Shown one piece after another: positions 1 to 12,723 of a DNA stretch of 64,000 nt; the first letter of the stretch is position 1; each line of letters begins with the position of its first letter. The DNA comes from Rugalucina vietnamica (Eukaryota; Mollusca; Bivalvia; Lucinida; Lucinidae). A program made the translations under genes and the position numbers. The DNA lies in assembly GCA_964017185.1 (NCBI GenBank), contig OZ024878.1, positions 4,030,151-4,094,150 on the forward strand, read 5' to 3'. A model generated the notes under the pieces. That model did not search any database. It saw only the letters and a program-made list of their open reading frames with translations, and was not told the DNA's origin.

Positions 1-44
1 TAGAAGCTGATGTTGGCATATTGGAAAAGGATTAAAACTGTCAC

Positions 45-2616
45 CTTTCTTTTCTCCTGTAGTATATTTTTCCCAGTCAGCCCTGTTGTTGCCAAAGAAA
101 TCTCCCACACACAACAATAACTGGTGAAAAAGATATAAAATAATGTATCATTTAAACAGTACTGAGTAGATGAATTAGTCTTACACAACAATCTTACACG
201 CAATTGATAAGAAGATGATTTATATATAGTAAAAAGCAGTACATGTATATTCTGCCACTTATGGGTGTCATGTTTTAAATAAATGAAAAAAATGACATTA
301 AAAGTTTTATATGATTACTAAAATGAAGGGTTTTAAGACAAAAATGTGTGTCCCCATGACAAGACAAGCACAATATAGCACTATCATTCTAATCAGCATT
401 ATATAGAAGATTCATAACCATTCCTGCCTGGTCAGTGTCTTTGCATACTGTTGACAGGCTACAAAAGTGTGATCAGAGCCAAAACCCATGTAAAATGCAA
501 CTAAAATTGGTAGCTTTAACTGGTAAATTTATGATTTGAGCCACAAGGGAAAACCAACAACCTGCCTATGCGAAAACAAAGGTGCAGATCAGCTTCGCAG
601 TAACTGTGAAGCTGATCAGCGCATTTGTTTTCACTACTCGGATTGTACAGTTCCTCTTCTACTTAAATCCGAAATTTCAAGATTCTAGCGCTTTCCAGTG
701 ACTGTACAGGTCGGTTTGTGTCGGACCTGGTCGGAAACCACATTGTTGGTTTTCCCACGAGGTGGCTCATTTCATTGACTATGCTTGTAGTTCAAGGAGG
801 CTTCGACTCTGATGGGTCATTAGCATCTCTCATTGACTTTACACTTACATCAAATGTCCCACTTTTCTTCTGTATACTGTTTATTCTAGAGAAGAGTTGA
901 TCGAATCTCCCCTCAACATCTCCACTTACGAGGCTGGATAATACAGAATATTCATGACAGAATTGACACTCTGTGTATAGCTAACTTAAACATTCTTGAG
1001 CATAGAACATACAAGACACTGAGTCCTTTTCCTGCTCGCAGCTTATGCACTATCCACACTGACTAGCAAGACGTAGTGTCTGTCACAAGAGCAGAAAAAA
1101 GAAACTGTACCTGAACAGGGCTTGAACCCAAAACTGCTAGCTTACCATGTGAGTACTTCACCTACAGAGCTAGCCAATTACATGTTCATCCTGTTAAACT
1201 ATTAGGCCTGAATTGACAGTATGGTCACTTGATCTTTTGCATTTATTGCAGCAATACTGTGCTCAACTATGCCTTTGGTAGACAGGATGTGCTTGCAGGA
1301 AAAATCAAATTATCCAACAATAAAAATATTTTACCTCACAAAATTGGAATATGATTTAAATTTTTGGGTGGGGGGGGGGGAGGGGGGGGGGCTTAAATCA
1401 TGCCTTCTTGTGATTCTGGTGAGGTCCAAGCCTCTTCAAGCCTCCACGACACAGTGGTTAAGCCAATCACCCTGTATAAGCCTTGAATCATGGGTTTGAT
1501 CCCGAGTTTCTCCGGCCTGTCTCCATATGATCTTAGCTGTTGAGAGAGATGTAAATACCAGAAATCAACCAGCCAATCCAAACTAGTTCTTTTTTTTTTA
1601 TTGTTCAGGTCTAAGAAACTCATAAAATGACATAATTATGTCAAAGGACATTTTTTATAACAGATATTCTGTTGTTTATCAGATTGTACCTATCTATGAA
1701 ACGGCAGATACCTGGACATTTTATCACAATTTTCACAAGAAGAAGGTGATTGCAGATCCAGAGTAACAGCAAAATATGACTGCTGGACCCTTCAGAAAAT
1801 GCACTAATCTAGGCACTTCTGATCTTCACTAAACGGTAGGTTCTATTGAAAATTAATTATTTCAACATGTATCTGAATGCGGTTTTGTTGATTTGCATGT
1901 TTTTCTCATGAAAACAACTTTTGAAACAGCATTTCTCTGTCGATCGGCAGATAGTCAGATCTGTCAAACGACAGACCTTCTGTCCTTCGACATAATTATG
2001 TGGTTTCATGAGTTTCTCTGACCTGTTGTTTACTGAGTCAATCAATTTCTGATCTGACATTACCTCAGATACCGGCCCCGATAGCTCAAGTGGTAGAGCG
2101 TCCGCTTCGGGATCGGGAGGTCGCAGGTTCGATCCTCGGCCGCGCCATACCAAAGGCGTAAAAAATGGTACTGGTAGCTCCCTTGCTGACGCTCGCAATA
2201 AAAGGGTAGTTCCAGGAAGATACAAGAAGGCAGGTAAGTATCTGTTAAGGATATTTGTTATGTCGCATAATAGCTTATGAGCTAATGTTGTCTGTTAAAA
2301 ACGCGACGTTAAATAAAGCATCTTTATCTTATCTTTATCTCAGGAGATGTGGAAATGTGACTTGCTAAAGGCCACAACGAAAGGCGCCCCGGCTGAAAAC
2401 TGAACCCGGGACCTCTGGGAACAACATTCTATGCATATTCTGAGGCACAACATTTGATTCATGTCTGGTTTTCAAAGAAAACATATCAAGCTTTTGTAAA
2501 AAGCAGTAACTTGTGTGGCTTTGTTGAAATCAAATCACAAATCTGAGATCTACAATGAATAAACTTCAAATTTGAAATATGTAACAGATAACTTACATTT
2601 TAAGAGGCTTTGACAT
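45..2616 (-). CDS. CWF19L1: CWF19L1 orthologue, first three coding exons (partial gene)
   Basis: Exons read on the minus strand are 2616..2597, 933..849 and 120..45, with phases 2, 0 and 1; the gene continues off the left edge. All introns are GT-AG. The first exon encodes MSKPLKI, the second continues LVSGDVEGRF and ends IQKKSGTFD, and the third reads LLLCVGDFFGNNRADWEKY. This matches the N-terminal metallophosphoesterase-like part of human CWF19L1 (CGDVEGKF, IQKKSGNF, LLLCVGNFFG). The family (yeast Drn1, fission yeast Cwf19) associates with the spliceosome and the lariat-debranching machinery in the nucleus. The usual Cys of the CGDVEG motif is Ser here. The start is the only ATG that gives the conserved KPLKIL context. 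Intron 1 holds a tRNA-derived SINE and intron 2 a GAGCC MITE. It is divergent from DNAAF3 across 330 bp. Confidence 0.88.
121..848 (-). other. CWF19L1 intron 2
   Basis: This non-coding stretch lies between CWF19L1 exons 2 and 3. Apart from the GAGCC MITE at 538..768, AT-rich unique sequence is all I see. Confidence 0.7.
538..768. mobile_element. GAGCC MITE copy 1
   Basis: This full-length copy has ends GAGCCAC and GGTGGCTC, flanked by the direct repeat ATTT on both sides (4-bp target duplication). It carries the family's internal palindrome around CAGATCAGCTTCGCAG. It lies in CWF19L1 intron 2. Confidence 0.85.
1107..1185 (-). mobile_element. Possible tRNA-derived SINE head
   Basis: Read on the minus strand there is a tRNA-like stretch with an A-box-like GCTAGCTCTGTAGG and a B-box-like GGGTTCAAGCC. 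No convincing full cloverleaf is seen, so a decayed SINE is more likely than a working tRNA gene. It lies in CWF19L1 intron 1. Confidence 0.35.
1363..1392. repeat. Poly-G tract
   Basis: This run is almost pure G on the plus strand, interrupted by T and A. It could form a G-quadruplex and is a likely place for assembly error. Confidence 0.8.
1425..1590 (+). mobile_element. Degenerate tRNA-derived SINE, family shared with 46825..46965
   Basis: It contains ACAGTGGTTAAGCC and a B-box-like GGGTTTGATCCC, followed by CCTGTCTCCATATGATCTTAGCTGTTGAG. Almost the same body recurs near 46900 (CCTGTCTCCACATGAATTTAGCTGTTGAG). Two copies with a tRNA-like head point to a SINE family. Confidence 0.5.
2074..2335 (+). 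mobile_element. tRNA-derived SINE
   Basis: The head is strongly tRNA-like, with an A box in GATAGCTCAAGTGGTAGAGC and a B box GGTTCGATCC. A non-tRNA body follows, ending in GCGACGTTAAATAAAGC and a (TCTTTATC)-type tail. This is the organisation of a Pol III SINE. It sits in CWF19L1 intron 1, opposite to that gene's direction. It is not a tRNA gene, because the 3' half runs on without an acceptor stem. Confidence 0.8.
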
Positions 2617-2870
2617 TATCGACTGAGTGTGTAAAATGAAAGGAAGTGCTAAATATCTACATTTCAGTTAAAGATCAAGAGCTAAGCGATGTAGGCTGAC
2701 ATCTTGAAGTGTCGAGGTAAATGAAATTTATTTTTTACAAAATTAAATCAAATGAAAATTGAAAATGAAATAGAATGTTTTAAAATATCTTTGTAAAATC
2801 TGAGAAACTTGTAAACTCTGTGTGGTAATTTTTATAAGCTTTTATTTGAATTATTTTCTGCCGTCCTACT

Positions 2871-2878
2871 TTGTTTAC
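2871..2878 (+). promoter_or_regulatory. Forkhead (FOXJ1-type) motif
   Basis: TTGTTTAC lies 69 bp upstream of the DNAAF3 ATG. FOXJ1 controls motile-cilia genes through TGTTTAC-like sites. A site in front of an axonemal dynein assembly gene fits, but an 8-bp match is weak evidence on its own. Confidence 0.4.
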
Positions 2879-2880
2879 AA

Positions 2881-2898
2881 ATGGCGGCCATTAGCTGA
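2881..2898 (+). CDS. Short upstream ORF in the DNAAF3 leader
   Basis: An upstream ATG opens a five-codon frame (MAAIS) and stops at TGA, 48 bp before the DNAAF3 ATG. It overlaps the ATGGCGGCC motif. It matters only if transcription starts upstream of it, which the sequence cannot show. Confidence 0.3.
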   Translation: MAAIS

Positions 2899-2946
2899 GT
2901 TTGTGCATGTTTTTGTTTGCATCATAGTAAAGAGGATCAGGACAAA

Positions 2947-3411
2947 ATGACAGACGGTTTTGGAGCCGTTACGTGGTGGGGATTTAGCCCAGCCATTGAT
3001 ATTCAAGATGACGGTACTTGTATTCTTGCAACTATGCTTCAAAACATTTTTTTAATCGGTTTGTTGATTTTTCTGTCATCATGCTCCGGCTGAGGCTATC
3101 CGCACGACGGTCGTGCCGATAAGCTGCGTTATCCGCACGACGGTCGTGCCGATAAGCGGCGTTATCGGCCCGACCGTCGTGCGGATAGCCAATGCTACAG
3201 GTATTGGCTATCGGCACGACGGGAGTATAAGATTTTCTAACAAGCTTACGTATGCACTAAACTATTAATTTGTCATTAAATAAATTAATTATGTGTTAAG
3301 CTATTGAAATGCATTCGAAATTAACATTTTTGTTAATTATGAATACGAAAACTAGTTTGATTTGATTAATCCAGCTGATGTAAACTGAATCGCAGTAGAT
3401 TTCTATATAAT

Positions 3412-3449
<38 letters not shown>

Positions 3450-6400
3450 GTGTTACTGAAATGTTTCAATACCCCATTTATAAAATTAAAGGTTGTTCAT
3501 TCTTTTGGATTACCACATTATTTTATTATTTAGGTCACGATAATTACTTTCTCATTTACGCATACGCATGAGTGATTTTTACAGGTAAATTCACAGGCAA
3601 ACCAATTTCAGCAAAATAACAATTTTGTTAATTAAAAAGTAAAAACAAAACCTGCACGTGTAATATTCTGTTTCAGTTTAGAAGCCAGTGGAATACATTT
3701 ATCAAGTTAAAATGTATCTATTTCTAAACATTTTTAACATTTGGATATCGATTTCCCTGTCGTGCGGATAACGCCGCTTATCGGCACGACGGTCGTGCCG
3801 ATAAGCGGCGTTATCGGCACGACCGTCGTGCGGATAGCCAGTGTCTCATGCTCCATAGACTCGTACACTCAGCTGATGAGTACAATCTCCATGGAGCGAA
3901 ACGTCTCTTCACCATTCCGAATGTACTTTCAGCCTCGTGTCCATCCGTAAAACAAGATGGCGAAAACAAGTGGTTTTTACACACCAATTGTTTTACATAG
4001 AATTCCATCGTTAATAGAAAGAAATGCTCACCGACACTTCGCTATTTGATGAAACACATATTTAAATTTCTATCAATAAAATTTTCTCCTCAAAATTCTG
4101 CGTTTTCTTTTTCTAACAGATTCATTTTTCAGCTGTTTGTCATCGTGTTCACTCGTGTGGGGCCGTTTCCGGAACGAGCCGAACACATATGCCGACGTTA
4201 ACGGAAACTGACGTCGAACATTAATTTATTCTAGTTGAAAGGTCAGGATTTGGCCTTGTCCAATGATATGCACGTATTTCTACAAATGACGTCAATCAGG
4301 TCGGCCATTTTGAATTCGGCGCGCAGCGTTTGACGTCAGCAACACGCGCTGCATTATACTAATTGGTCAATTAAATATTAATTGACAATTAAATTTCCAC
4401 ATATGGAAATGGTCGGAAGTCAATTCTCGGCGTAAACACACGAACATATACGGACGATTTAGTGCACTGACCAGAAGTTTTTAAACGAGAATAAAACCGC
4501 TAAAAACGGACAAAATATGTTGGATTTTTTTCCCAAAAGCACATTAAACATGTTAGTAATGCATTGGTGAAGTGTATTCTTCTTGATTTATCTTGAAAAA
4601 GTTGCAATTATCGACTCTTCGTTTCACCATTGAAAAGCCAACTGGGCTCGCAACGAAGGGATATGGAACATATATAAGTAATATAGTGGAGTGAGATCTC
4701 GCAACTACATGCTCCATTGTTCAGATTTAGGAGAGGGTCCACATTTCCTCAGCCTCGCTCAGTTTTGGAAATCTATTTCTTGTGGTGTGGTCACACCGAT
4801 TGGGCTTGAGGCACACTCACGCCTCCCAGTAATAATCAGCAATTGATTGTTGGGAGTTTAGAAGTAGATGAACATGAACTCTTGTCGGACAGGCAACACG
4901 CATTTAGGAAATGGCATAGCTGTGAAACTCAGTTGACTACAGTGATAAATGACTGGGCCAAAATCTTAGACAAAAAAGGCCAGGTCGACACTTTTATACT
5001 CGATTTTGAAAAGGCTTTTGATACTCCTCCCCATGAACTCCTTAAAAGCAAATTGTTTAGCTATGGAATAGGTGGAACAACACTGAATTGGATAAATGCT
5101 TTCCTTTGTTTCCGACAACAAAGGGTAGTGGTTAATGGTATTAAATCGGATTGGGCTCCAGTTGTCTCGGGTGTCCCTCAGGGCACCGTTCTCGGCCCCT
5201 TGCTGTTTTCCTTGTATATAAATGACATCTCAGCAGACATTGAGTCTGAAATAAGACTCTTTGCTGATGATTGTGTTTGCTATCGTGAAATCAAGAATGA
5301 AGAGGATACATTGAAACTTCAGAGAGACATTGATCGTTTAGGCAGTTGGGCTAGGAAATGGGGAATGAGATTTCAACCCGTCAAATGCAACATGATGCAG
5401 CTGACAAATAAACGGTCTAGTAAGATACAGGCTAACTACACCCTTGAGGGCACTTTACTGGAAAACGTTGAAAGCATAAAATACCTGGGTGTAACTATCA
5501 CAAATGATTTGAAATGGAATACTCATATTTCCAATGTCTGTACAAAGGCAAACAGAACTCTCGGATTCTTAAGGAGAAATTTGTATTCTTGTCCCCCAGA
5601 TGTGAAAGAAGCAGCTTATAAAGGACTGGTGCGGCCGGTCTTGGAATATGGAAGCTAAGTTTGGGACCCTCACACTCATGGCCTCCAGGAAGAAGTGGAA
5701 AAGGTACAAAATCGTGCGGCAAGGTTTGTGACGGGAAATTATGTTTTTGAAACTGGGAGCATGACTGGCATTCTAGGTCAACTGAAATGGGAATCTCTTA
5801 AGAAAAGGAGGAAGGATAGTAGACTTATATTGCTATACAAAGGTCTAAAGGGTAAAGCCAGAATACCCACAGATGACCTTATCCCAAAGAATAGGCGTTG
5901 TAGAAATCAACACTCTTTGGCTTTTCAGATACCTTCAGCTAGCAAAGAAGCGTACAAAAGTAGTTTCTTTCCACAGACTATCAGGGACTGGAATGACCTC
6001 CCTGATTCACTTATCTCCTCTGCTGAAATGTCTGATGACTGTGTATCCAAGTTCGCTACACTCGTGCGTTCAAGGGACTAATTTCTCCCCCATCCGAATC
6101 CCCTGGTGAAATAATGTCATTTGGCGTGTCACCAGTAAACTATTCAGATTCTGAAGCTGTGGTTTTTTTTCTGTGATAAGAGCTGGAACATTGAAGGCTC
6201 TGCATGCCCTGGTGAAGTATTGTCAATTTTGCGTATCACCAGTAAATCGTTCAGATGCAAATAAATGACATAGCAGTCCTTCTAATGGCTATTTACACTC
6301 CAGAAGTCTTTAAAACTAAGTACATTTTGTAAGTTGTCATGGAAGGTTTAATGGAACTGACACAGTCTCCCGCGTAAATCTTCTAGCAAAGTTTTGACCT

Positions 6401-9400
6401 CCAATCTGTCCCCTGGGGGTGGGGCTTATAGGAGGGCACTTAAAGCTGAAAAGTCGTAATCAACGCCCTTGGTGGGGGGGGGGAGCAGTGGTTACAAATG
6501 ACTGGTGCATAAGATGAAAACATACTCAATGTAAGTGTAGTTGTTTAGAGTACAACTTTCTAAATGGCAACATCAGCTGGTTGGCATCTCACTTGACTAC
6601 ATACTGCATACTGTATGATAGACAGGTGAATTTGTAGCTCTAAGTCCTTGCAAGTATGGTTATGTTGCAGATTATTTGGGAGATACCAGTCCACAGATTA
6701 TCTAACACCTGTCCATGTGTCTACATTTTTACCATAACCCATATCTAAAATATATCTGTATAGATTTCAAGATGCAAGTCAGATATTTTGATGCTGTATT
6801 TTTTTTTTCAGATGCCATTTCAGCCTTGAAGAAAATGAAATTGACAGACACAGATCAGGGTCAGTACAAGAGCTTGATCGAGTACATCAATTTATGCAAT
6901 GTTGTTGTTGTTATGAGGGTGGGGTTACGTCTAAAAAAACATATTTTAACTAATAAAATTAACATATCGAATTGGTATTGTTACTTGGGGAACAAATTTC
7001 ATTTATGTCGAGACTTTCTCATAGAAAAGAGAAGATAAATACATGTAACAACTTTGAGTAGCTTTGTTTGACATTACGAAAACACGCCCATGTAATATAC
7101 AGAGCTTTCTTAAATTGTTAAGAATGAAAATTTTCAGTTGAAAATTTTTGATATTTTTCTTATTTTTGCTCAAAGCATAGATTATGGGTACTCGAGGCGG
7201 TTCTAACGAGTACCCACAATCTACGTGTATGTTTTGGAGCAAAAATAAGAAAAAGAGGTAGACCCCGCAAACCACATTTTACAATATAAAGGTGGGGTTT
7301 AAGGGGGAATTCATTGCACGGACATGTTATCCTGATGAGATAAAAGTCTGATCTGTATTCAGAATCCAACAGTATCTACAATGATCGGCAGCTTGTTAAC
7401 ACATACCCGGTACATGTAGTTGAGCTTGAATTTTTTTCTGGTTTAATTTCAGATGAGCTAAACATATTGCTGATTGGAGCTGGTGATATAAGACATGTTC
7501 TTATGACCATAGCTAGAACATACAGACATAAGAAAAGAAAATTACATGTAATGCTTGTTTTCACCTACTTTTTGTTCATAAAACTTTTAGGTGCTTTTTT
7601 GATTTGAGCATGCATGTACTTACACAATACTCAGAAAGAGATAAAACTACTTAAAAACTATTTCTGCTGCCGTTTAGAAAAGATTATTATTGCATAAATA
7701 CCCGTGGCACACGATATTAACAGCCGTTTATTAATGAAGAGAAAGCCATGCATTAATATTGCAATTCACGCGCGCACGTGCTGTTAATACATGGCTTTTA
7801 CTTATGCTCGTTACCGGGCGCCACGCAAAGCACGTGCTAGTAATGAGAAACTGGAGTCCGCCCGGAACGAGCTTAAAAACGGCAGCTTTTACGCGTATGA
7901 AAATGTGATGAGGCTGTAAAATATAGTGCACCATATTTCTTTCGTTTCTGCGCCTTATTTCTTTCGTTTCTGCAGAATTTATGCAATAATAGCGATCAAA
8001 AATGATTTTGTCATTCATTAACATTCGCTAGGTCCCTCGGGAAGTGTTGAAAACCTCGGGCTACGCCCTCGGTTTTCAACACTCCCCTCGGGACCTAGCG
8101 AATGTTAATGAATGGAAAATCATGTTTGATCCCTATATTGATTCATGGTCTAAATAAACTGTCATTTCCACTAATGGTACATACACTATTTCGAAAAAGA
8201 AATTTCAGTCAAATACTCATGTACACTCTTTCAAATTGACCTTCTCTAAATATTATCTGCATTGCAAGCGTGTAAAGCATATGATCAATGCTATCTAGTT
8301 AGTTAACAGAAAATACTGGTATGACATGTGAATGAATATGCTGATTGAATGTATAAACAGACAAAGGCAACATATAATTTATAGTTTTTCAATGAACAGT
8401 GATCTTTATTTTGATTTTGTTGCAGTTTTACATACTAGAGAATAACTTAGAGATTTATGCCCGAGACATGCTGTTCTTGACTATAGCTCTGGAACCACAG
8501 AACAGAATGGGACTGCAAGGTGAGTACCTCCCCCCCCCCCCCCCATACTTTAAAGTCATTAAATTTAAATTGAAAGTTTTAAAGCAAAACCTTTTCAGGA
8601 TTAAACTCTTAATTCAGAGGAGATTTGTATTCTCCTTTGATATTGAAACTCATTACAGTAACACTGTAATTTGTTTTCTGTACCTTATCAGATTTTTTTT
8701 TTCAAGAAAACTGCAAGTCCATATCAGTTTCCTGAAAGAATAGCAGGGTGATTAAATTTGAGCCTGTGCATGAGAAAACCAACAATTTGCATAGGCGAAA
8801 ACAAAGCCGCAGATCAGCTTCGCGGTTCGCAGATCAGCTTCGCGGTAACCGCGAAGCTGATCAGCGCCTTTGTTTTCGCTACACGGATAGTACAATCTCT
8901 CTTCTTCTTAAATCCGAAATTTCAAGCTTCTAGCCTGTTTCTGTGACTGTACAGCCTGGTTTGTGTCGGACCTGGTCTGAAACCCAAATTGTTGGTTTTC
9001 TCATGCACAGGCTCATTTTTCAGTTTGTCTTTGCCACTCACTCTGAGTCTCTCTATTCCTTTGAATTATAAAATGAGCCGCGACGCCAGAAAACCGGTCT
9101 TCGGGGTTTCCGACCAGGTCCGACACAAATCGACCTGTACAGTCACAGAAGCAGACTAGAAGCTTAAAATTTCGGACTTAAGAAGAAGAGTAATTGTACA
9201 ATCCGTGTAGCGAAAACAAAGGCGCTGATCAGCTTCGCAGTTACTGCGAAGCTGATCTGCGCCTTTGTTTTCGCATAGGCCAAAATCCGGTTTTCTCACG
9301 GTGCGGCTCAAATGTTTACACTACAGAAACTTTTAAGTGTTTACCATATTGCCTACTTTGTAATTTCAGAGAAAACAGAGTTATTTCTAGAGTTGTATGG

Positions 9401-12400
9401 TAATATTCTGGTCAGAAAACAGTCAGAGGAATATGTGGAAAAGATGGCTCATGATTTTATAAGGTATAGCGAAAACTATTACTAACAGATAACCCGCTGA
9501 GTGCAACATTGTTAAGAAAGTCATTTTGAAATTAGATAATACATGCTAGAAACTTTAGCCACTTTGTTTGATTGTTTAGATTATGAAAGGTATTTGTATT
9601 TTTAAAGTGTTTACATCCAAGTTATAATTGTAACCCCTATTTTAGAGTATTTTATGGCATTTTTTTTCAGAATGGTAACAGATTTTGATTATCTACAGAA
9701 AACCTTGCCTGTTGTTGATCTCAGTTTATTAAAAGTAGGTATTCCTGTCTTTCTTCTTTACTGGTATATAGTGGATCTTACGTGAGTGGTCATTTCATAT
9801 CAGGGTTAGAAATAAGCAGTTGCCCCCTTGCCCGTCACAGGTTAAATTTGTAGGGGGCAACCTGACCTTACTGGAAGGTTGCCCCCAGAACAACTTGAAA
9901 TTCTCCAATAAGTTTTTGACCTGATAATTCTTAGTGGAGCTAAAGTACAAATTCACAACAATGAAAATTGAATCATATCTTTGAAGTTAAACAGTAATAA
10001 TATTGATATTGTAAAAAAGACATCTGTTAGGGGGCAAGTTCAAAACTTCAGGGGCAAGTTCAGATTAATTTAAGATTGTCTCCCGGACAAGTTCTTTCCT
10101 GGGTCTTATTTCTAACACTGCATATGAAATTTATTAAACTGGCCGAAAGCTTTTTAATTAATTTCTTATGAAATGACCACTAGTGTAAGATTGGTTTTAT
10201 CATATGACTTCTAAAACAACTTCGAAGTAGACATACGTGTATTTTCAATGAAAATTTACATTGTTGTTGCGGACGTCGTCAATGACGTTACATATTCCTG
10301 CAAAAGTGTTAATACAAGTGGTCATAACTTTTTATATTACATGACGTTATCCACTGGAGAACTCTAATTAAGAAGCAAAATAACTTATGGAGCTATGAAA
10401 GAAATAAAACTTACAGAATGACTGTCCTCTGTCACATGAGTCTTTGATGTACATGTATAGTTTTAGAAGAATTTAGTTTTCATCCCTTAAACAGACAATA
10501 TGTTTTATGGACAAAATAAGTAAGTTTATGATGATAATGATAATCTGAGTTGTGAGGAAACATGTACAGCCACAGTCGAATGACTAAAGGCTTGAAAGTC
10601 AGCATTTAGAAACTGTTTGGCTGACACACCTGTTCCGACTGACTGATGATGCAACTTACATCAGGAAAACATGTCCGTGTAAAGTATACCCCCTCAAACC
10701 CCACTTTTATATAGTAAAACTGGGGTATGCAGGGGTTTACCTATTTTTCTTATTTTTGTTCCAAAACATAGATTGTGGGTACTCTTTAGAACCGCCTCGC
10801 CGAGGCAGTTCTAACTTGTACCCACAATCTATGTTTTGAGCAAAAATAAGAAAAATATCAAACATTTTCAGCTGAAAATTAGCAATTTTTAAAGCTAAAA
10901 AATCTCTGTTTATTGCATGGACAAGTTGTTGTAATGTCTACACCATTATTGTCACATATGCAAAAATCAGATTCTTTTTCATATCTAGCCCCACTGTTTG
11001 TTTTATAATGAAAGATTTTAATTTTGTTTCTATTTTAGTTTAAAGAAAGAGATTTCTTAGAGGCCATATTTAAATTTTGGAGAAATCCAGACGTAGAAAA
11101 TGTGTTTGAAGTCTCTAAATATTGGTAGGTTATGATCCTTTTAACTTAATGGCAGTTGGTGTTTAATTGACAGGTATAAGCCTCAATGCAAGAAACATGT
11201 TCTTTTTTTCAGGTTTAACTTGAAATATTTGCATTAGCCTCTGAAGTTCATTACTAAGATGAACAGTTAAGACCAGCTTGCTGAGGCGGTTCTAATGTGT
11301 TCCTATAATCAATGTTTAGATTAAAAAAAAAATGGAATTTCAACTGAAATTTATCAATTTTTTACTTCTTTAAAAAAATCTATAGATTGCATGATTGTGT
11401 TTTCGTAATGAATTTGTTGGATGTATCTGCATGTTGTTTAGGAGTTTAATACCAATTGTCAACATTTTTTACAGGGATTTAAGAATGCGGAAGTATCTTG
11501 GAGTACGCTATGACACAAGGCTCAATGTATTTGACTGGGATTATCAGATGAGATTAGCCCAGCGAGATGTAAGTAATCTTACAAATTGCCAGGCCTGTTA
11601 CAGCTGCAAATACATGTGATATCACATTGCTTCTGAGTAGGGATCTCCCTATTTTGAGAGAATCTCCATATTTTGAACCTCAAAATTTCCATACTGTATA
11701 TTGTATACATCTCCCTATTTGGAATTCTCTCTACAAAAATTCAAGAATTTCCTTTGTTTAACCATTCTCCCTATTTAGAAAAGGATATCTCCCTATATTG
11801 CTTCTAAGAGGTACCACCTGTATGAAGACTGATGAGACATTATCTTTAAACACAGATACCTGTATGGTATAAAATACAAAATGAGAGTAATTGTATTATC
11901 CGTGTGGCGAAAACAAAGGCGCTGATCAGCTTTGCGGTTACTGCACAGCTGATCTGGGCCTTTGTTTTCACATATGCAAATTGTTGGTTTTCTCACGCCA
12001 TGGCTCAAATTCAAAATATAATTGTTATTTTAACGTAGTCCCATTAAAGTTACAGAACAATCACGCCAAAAATACAATACGAAACTACCATAATGTTTAC
12101 TGTCAGATGCTTTTCTCATAGGTTTTGTATGTGATTTTCAGGCTGATATAATAAATGTTCATGAATATAAGAACTGGCGTAACACGGGTGTAGCATTTGA
12201 AGTAAGAGAGGCCGATTATGATGTTCCAAACAAAACTGTAGCGTCTGGCCTGATCTTAAGACAGGTAATAAAACACATCATATTGGTTGCAATGGAAGAC
12301 TTCAAATGGTGTTAACAATGAAAATGCATGAATTTAACTAAAAGTATCATAAAAAGCAATGATTGTGAATTACGTTATGAAACATTTTAATTCAGAAGCA

Positions 12401-12663
12401 ATCTTTTCTTCTTCTTCTCTCTCTCTCTTTCATTAAAAATATTTTATATTAACCATATAACTGTAAGAAATGAATTTTACATAATTGTTTGACATTGTTT
12501 AGATATCAATTATTCAAACAGAACATATAACAAAGCTGTTTAAAAGAATAGATGTAGCAAAACAAAAAAGAAAAAAGAATACATGTTACTTTTGCATGTG
12601 TGTGTGTGTGTGTGTGTGTTTTATATTCAGCCCCCTTGATAGAGAAATACAGACCAAACTGAT

Positions 12664-12723
<60 letters not shown>

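Larger units (their letters stand above)
2617..2946. promoter_or_regulatory. Bidirectional promoter region CWF19L1 / DNAAF3
   Basis: These 330 bp separate the two divergent start codons, so both promoters must lie here or overlap the first exons. Visible signals are a forkhead-type TTGTTTAC at 2871..2878, an AAATGGCGGCC (YY1-like) right after it, and a possible plus-strand 5' splice site GAG/GTAAATG near 2716 that could end a non-coding exon. No TATA box is obvious. Confidence 0.65.

Noticed and set aside
1857-2225. 122-codon minus-strand ORF
   Set aside because: It runs through the antisense of a tRNA-derived SINE and has no coding features.
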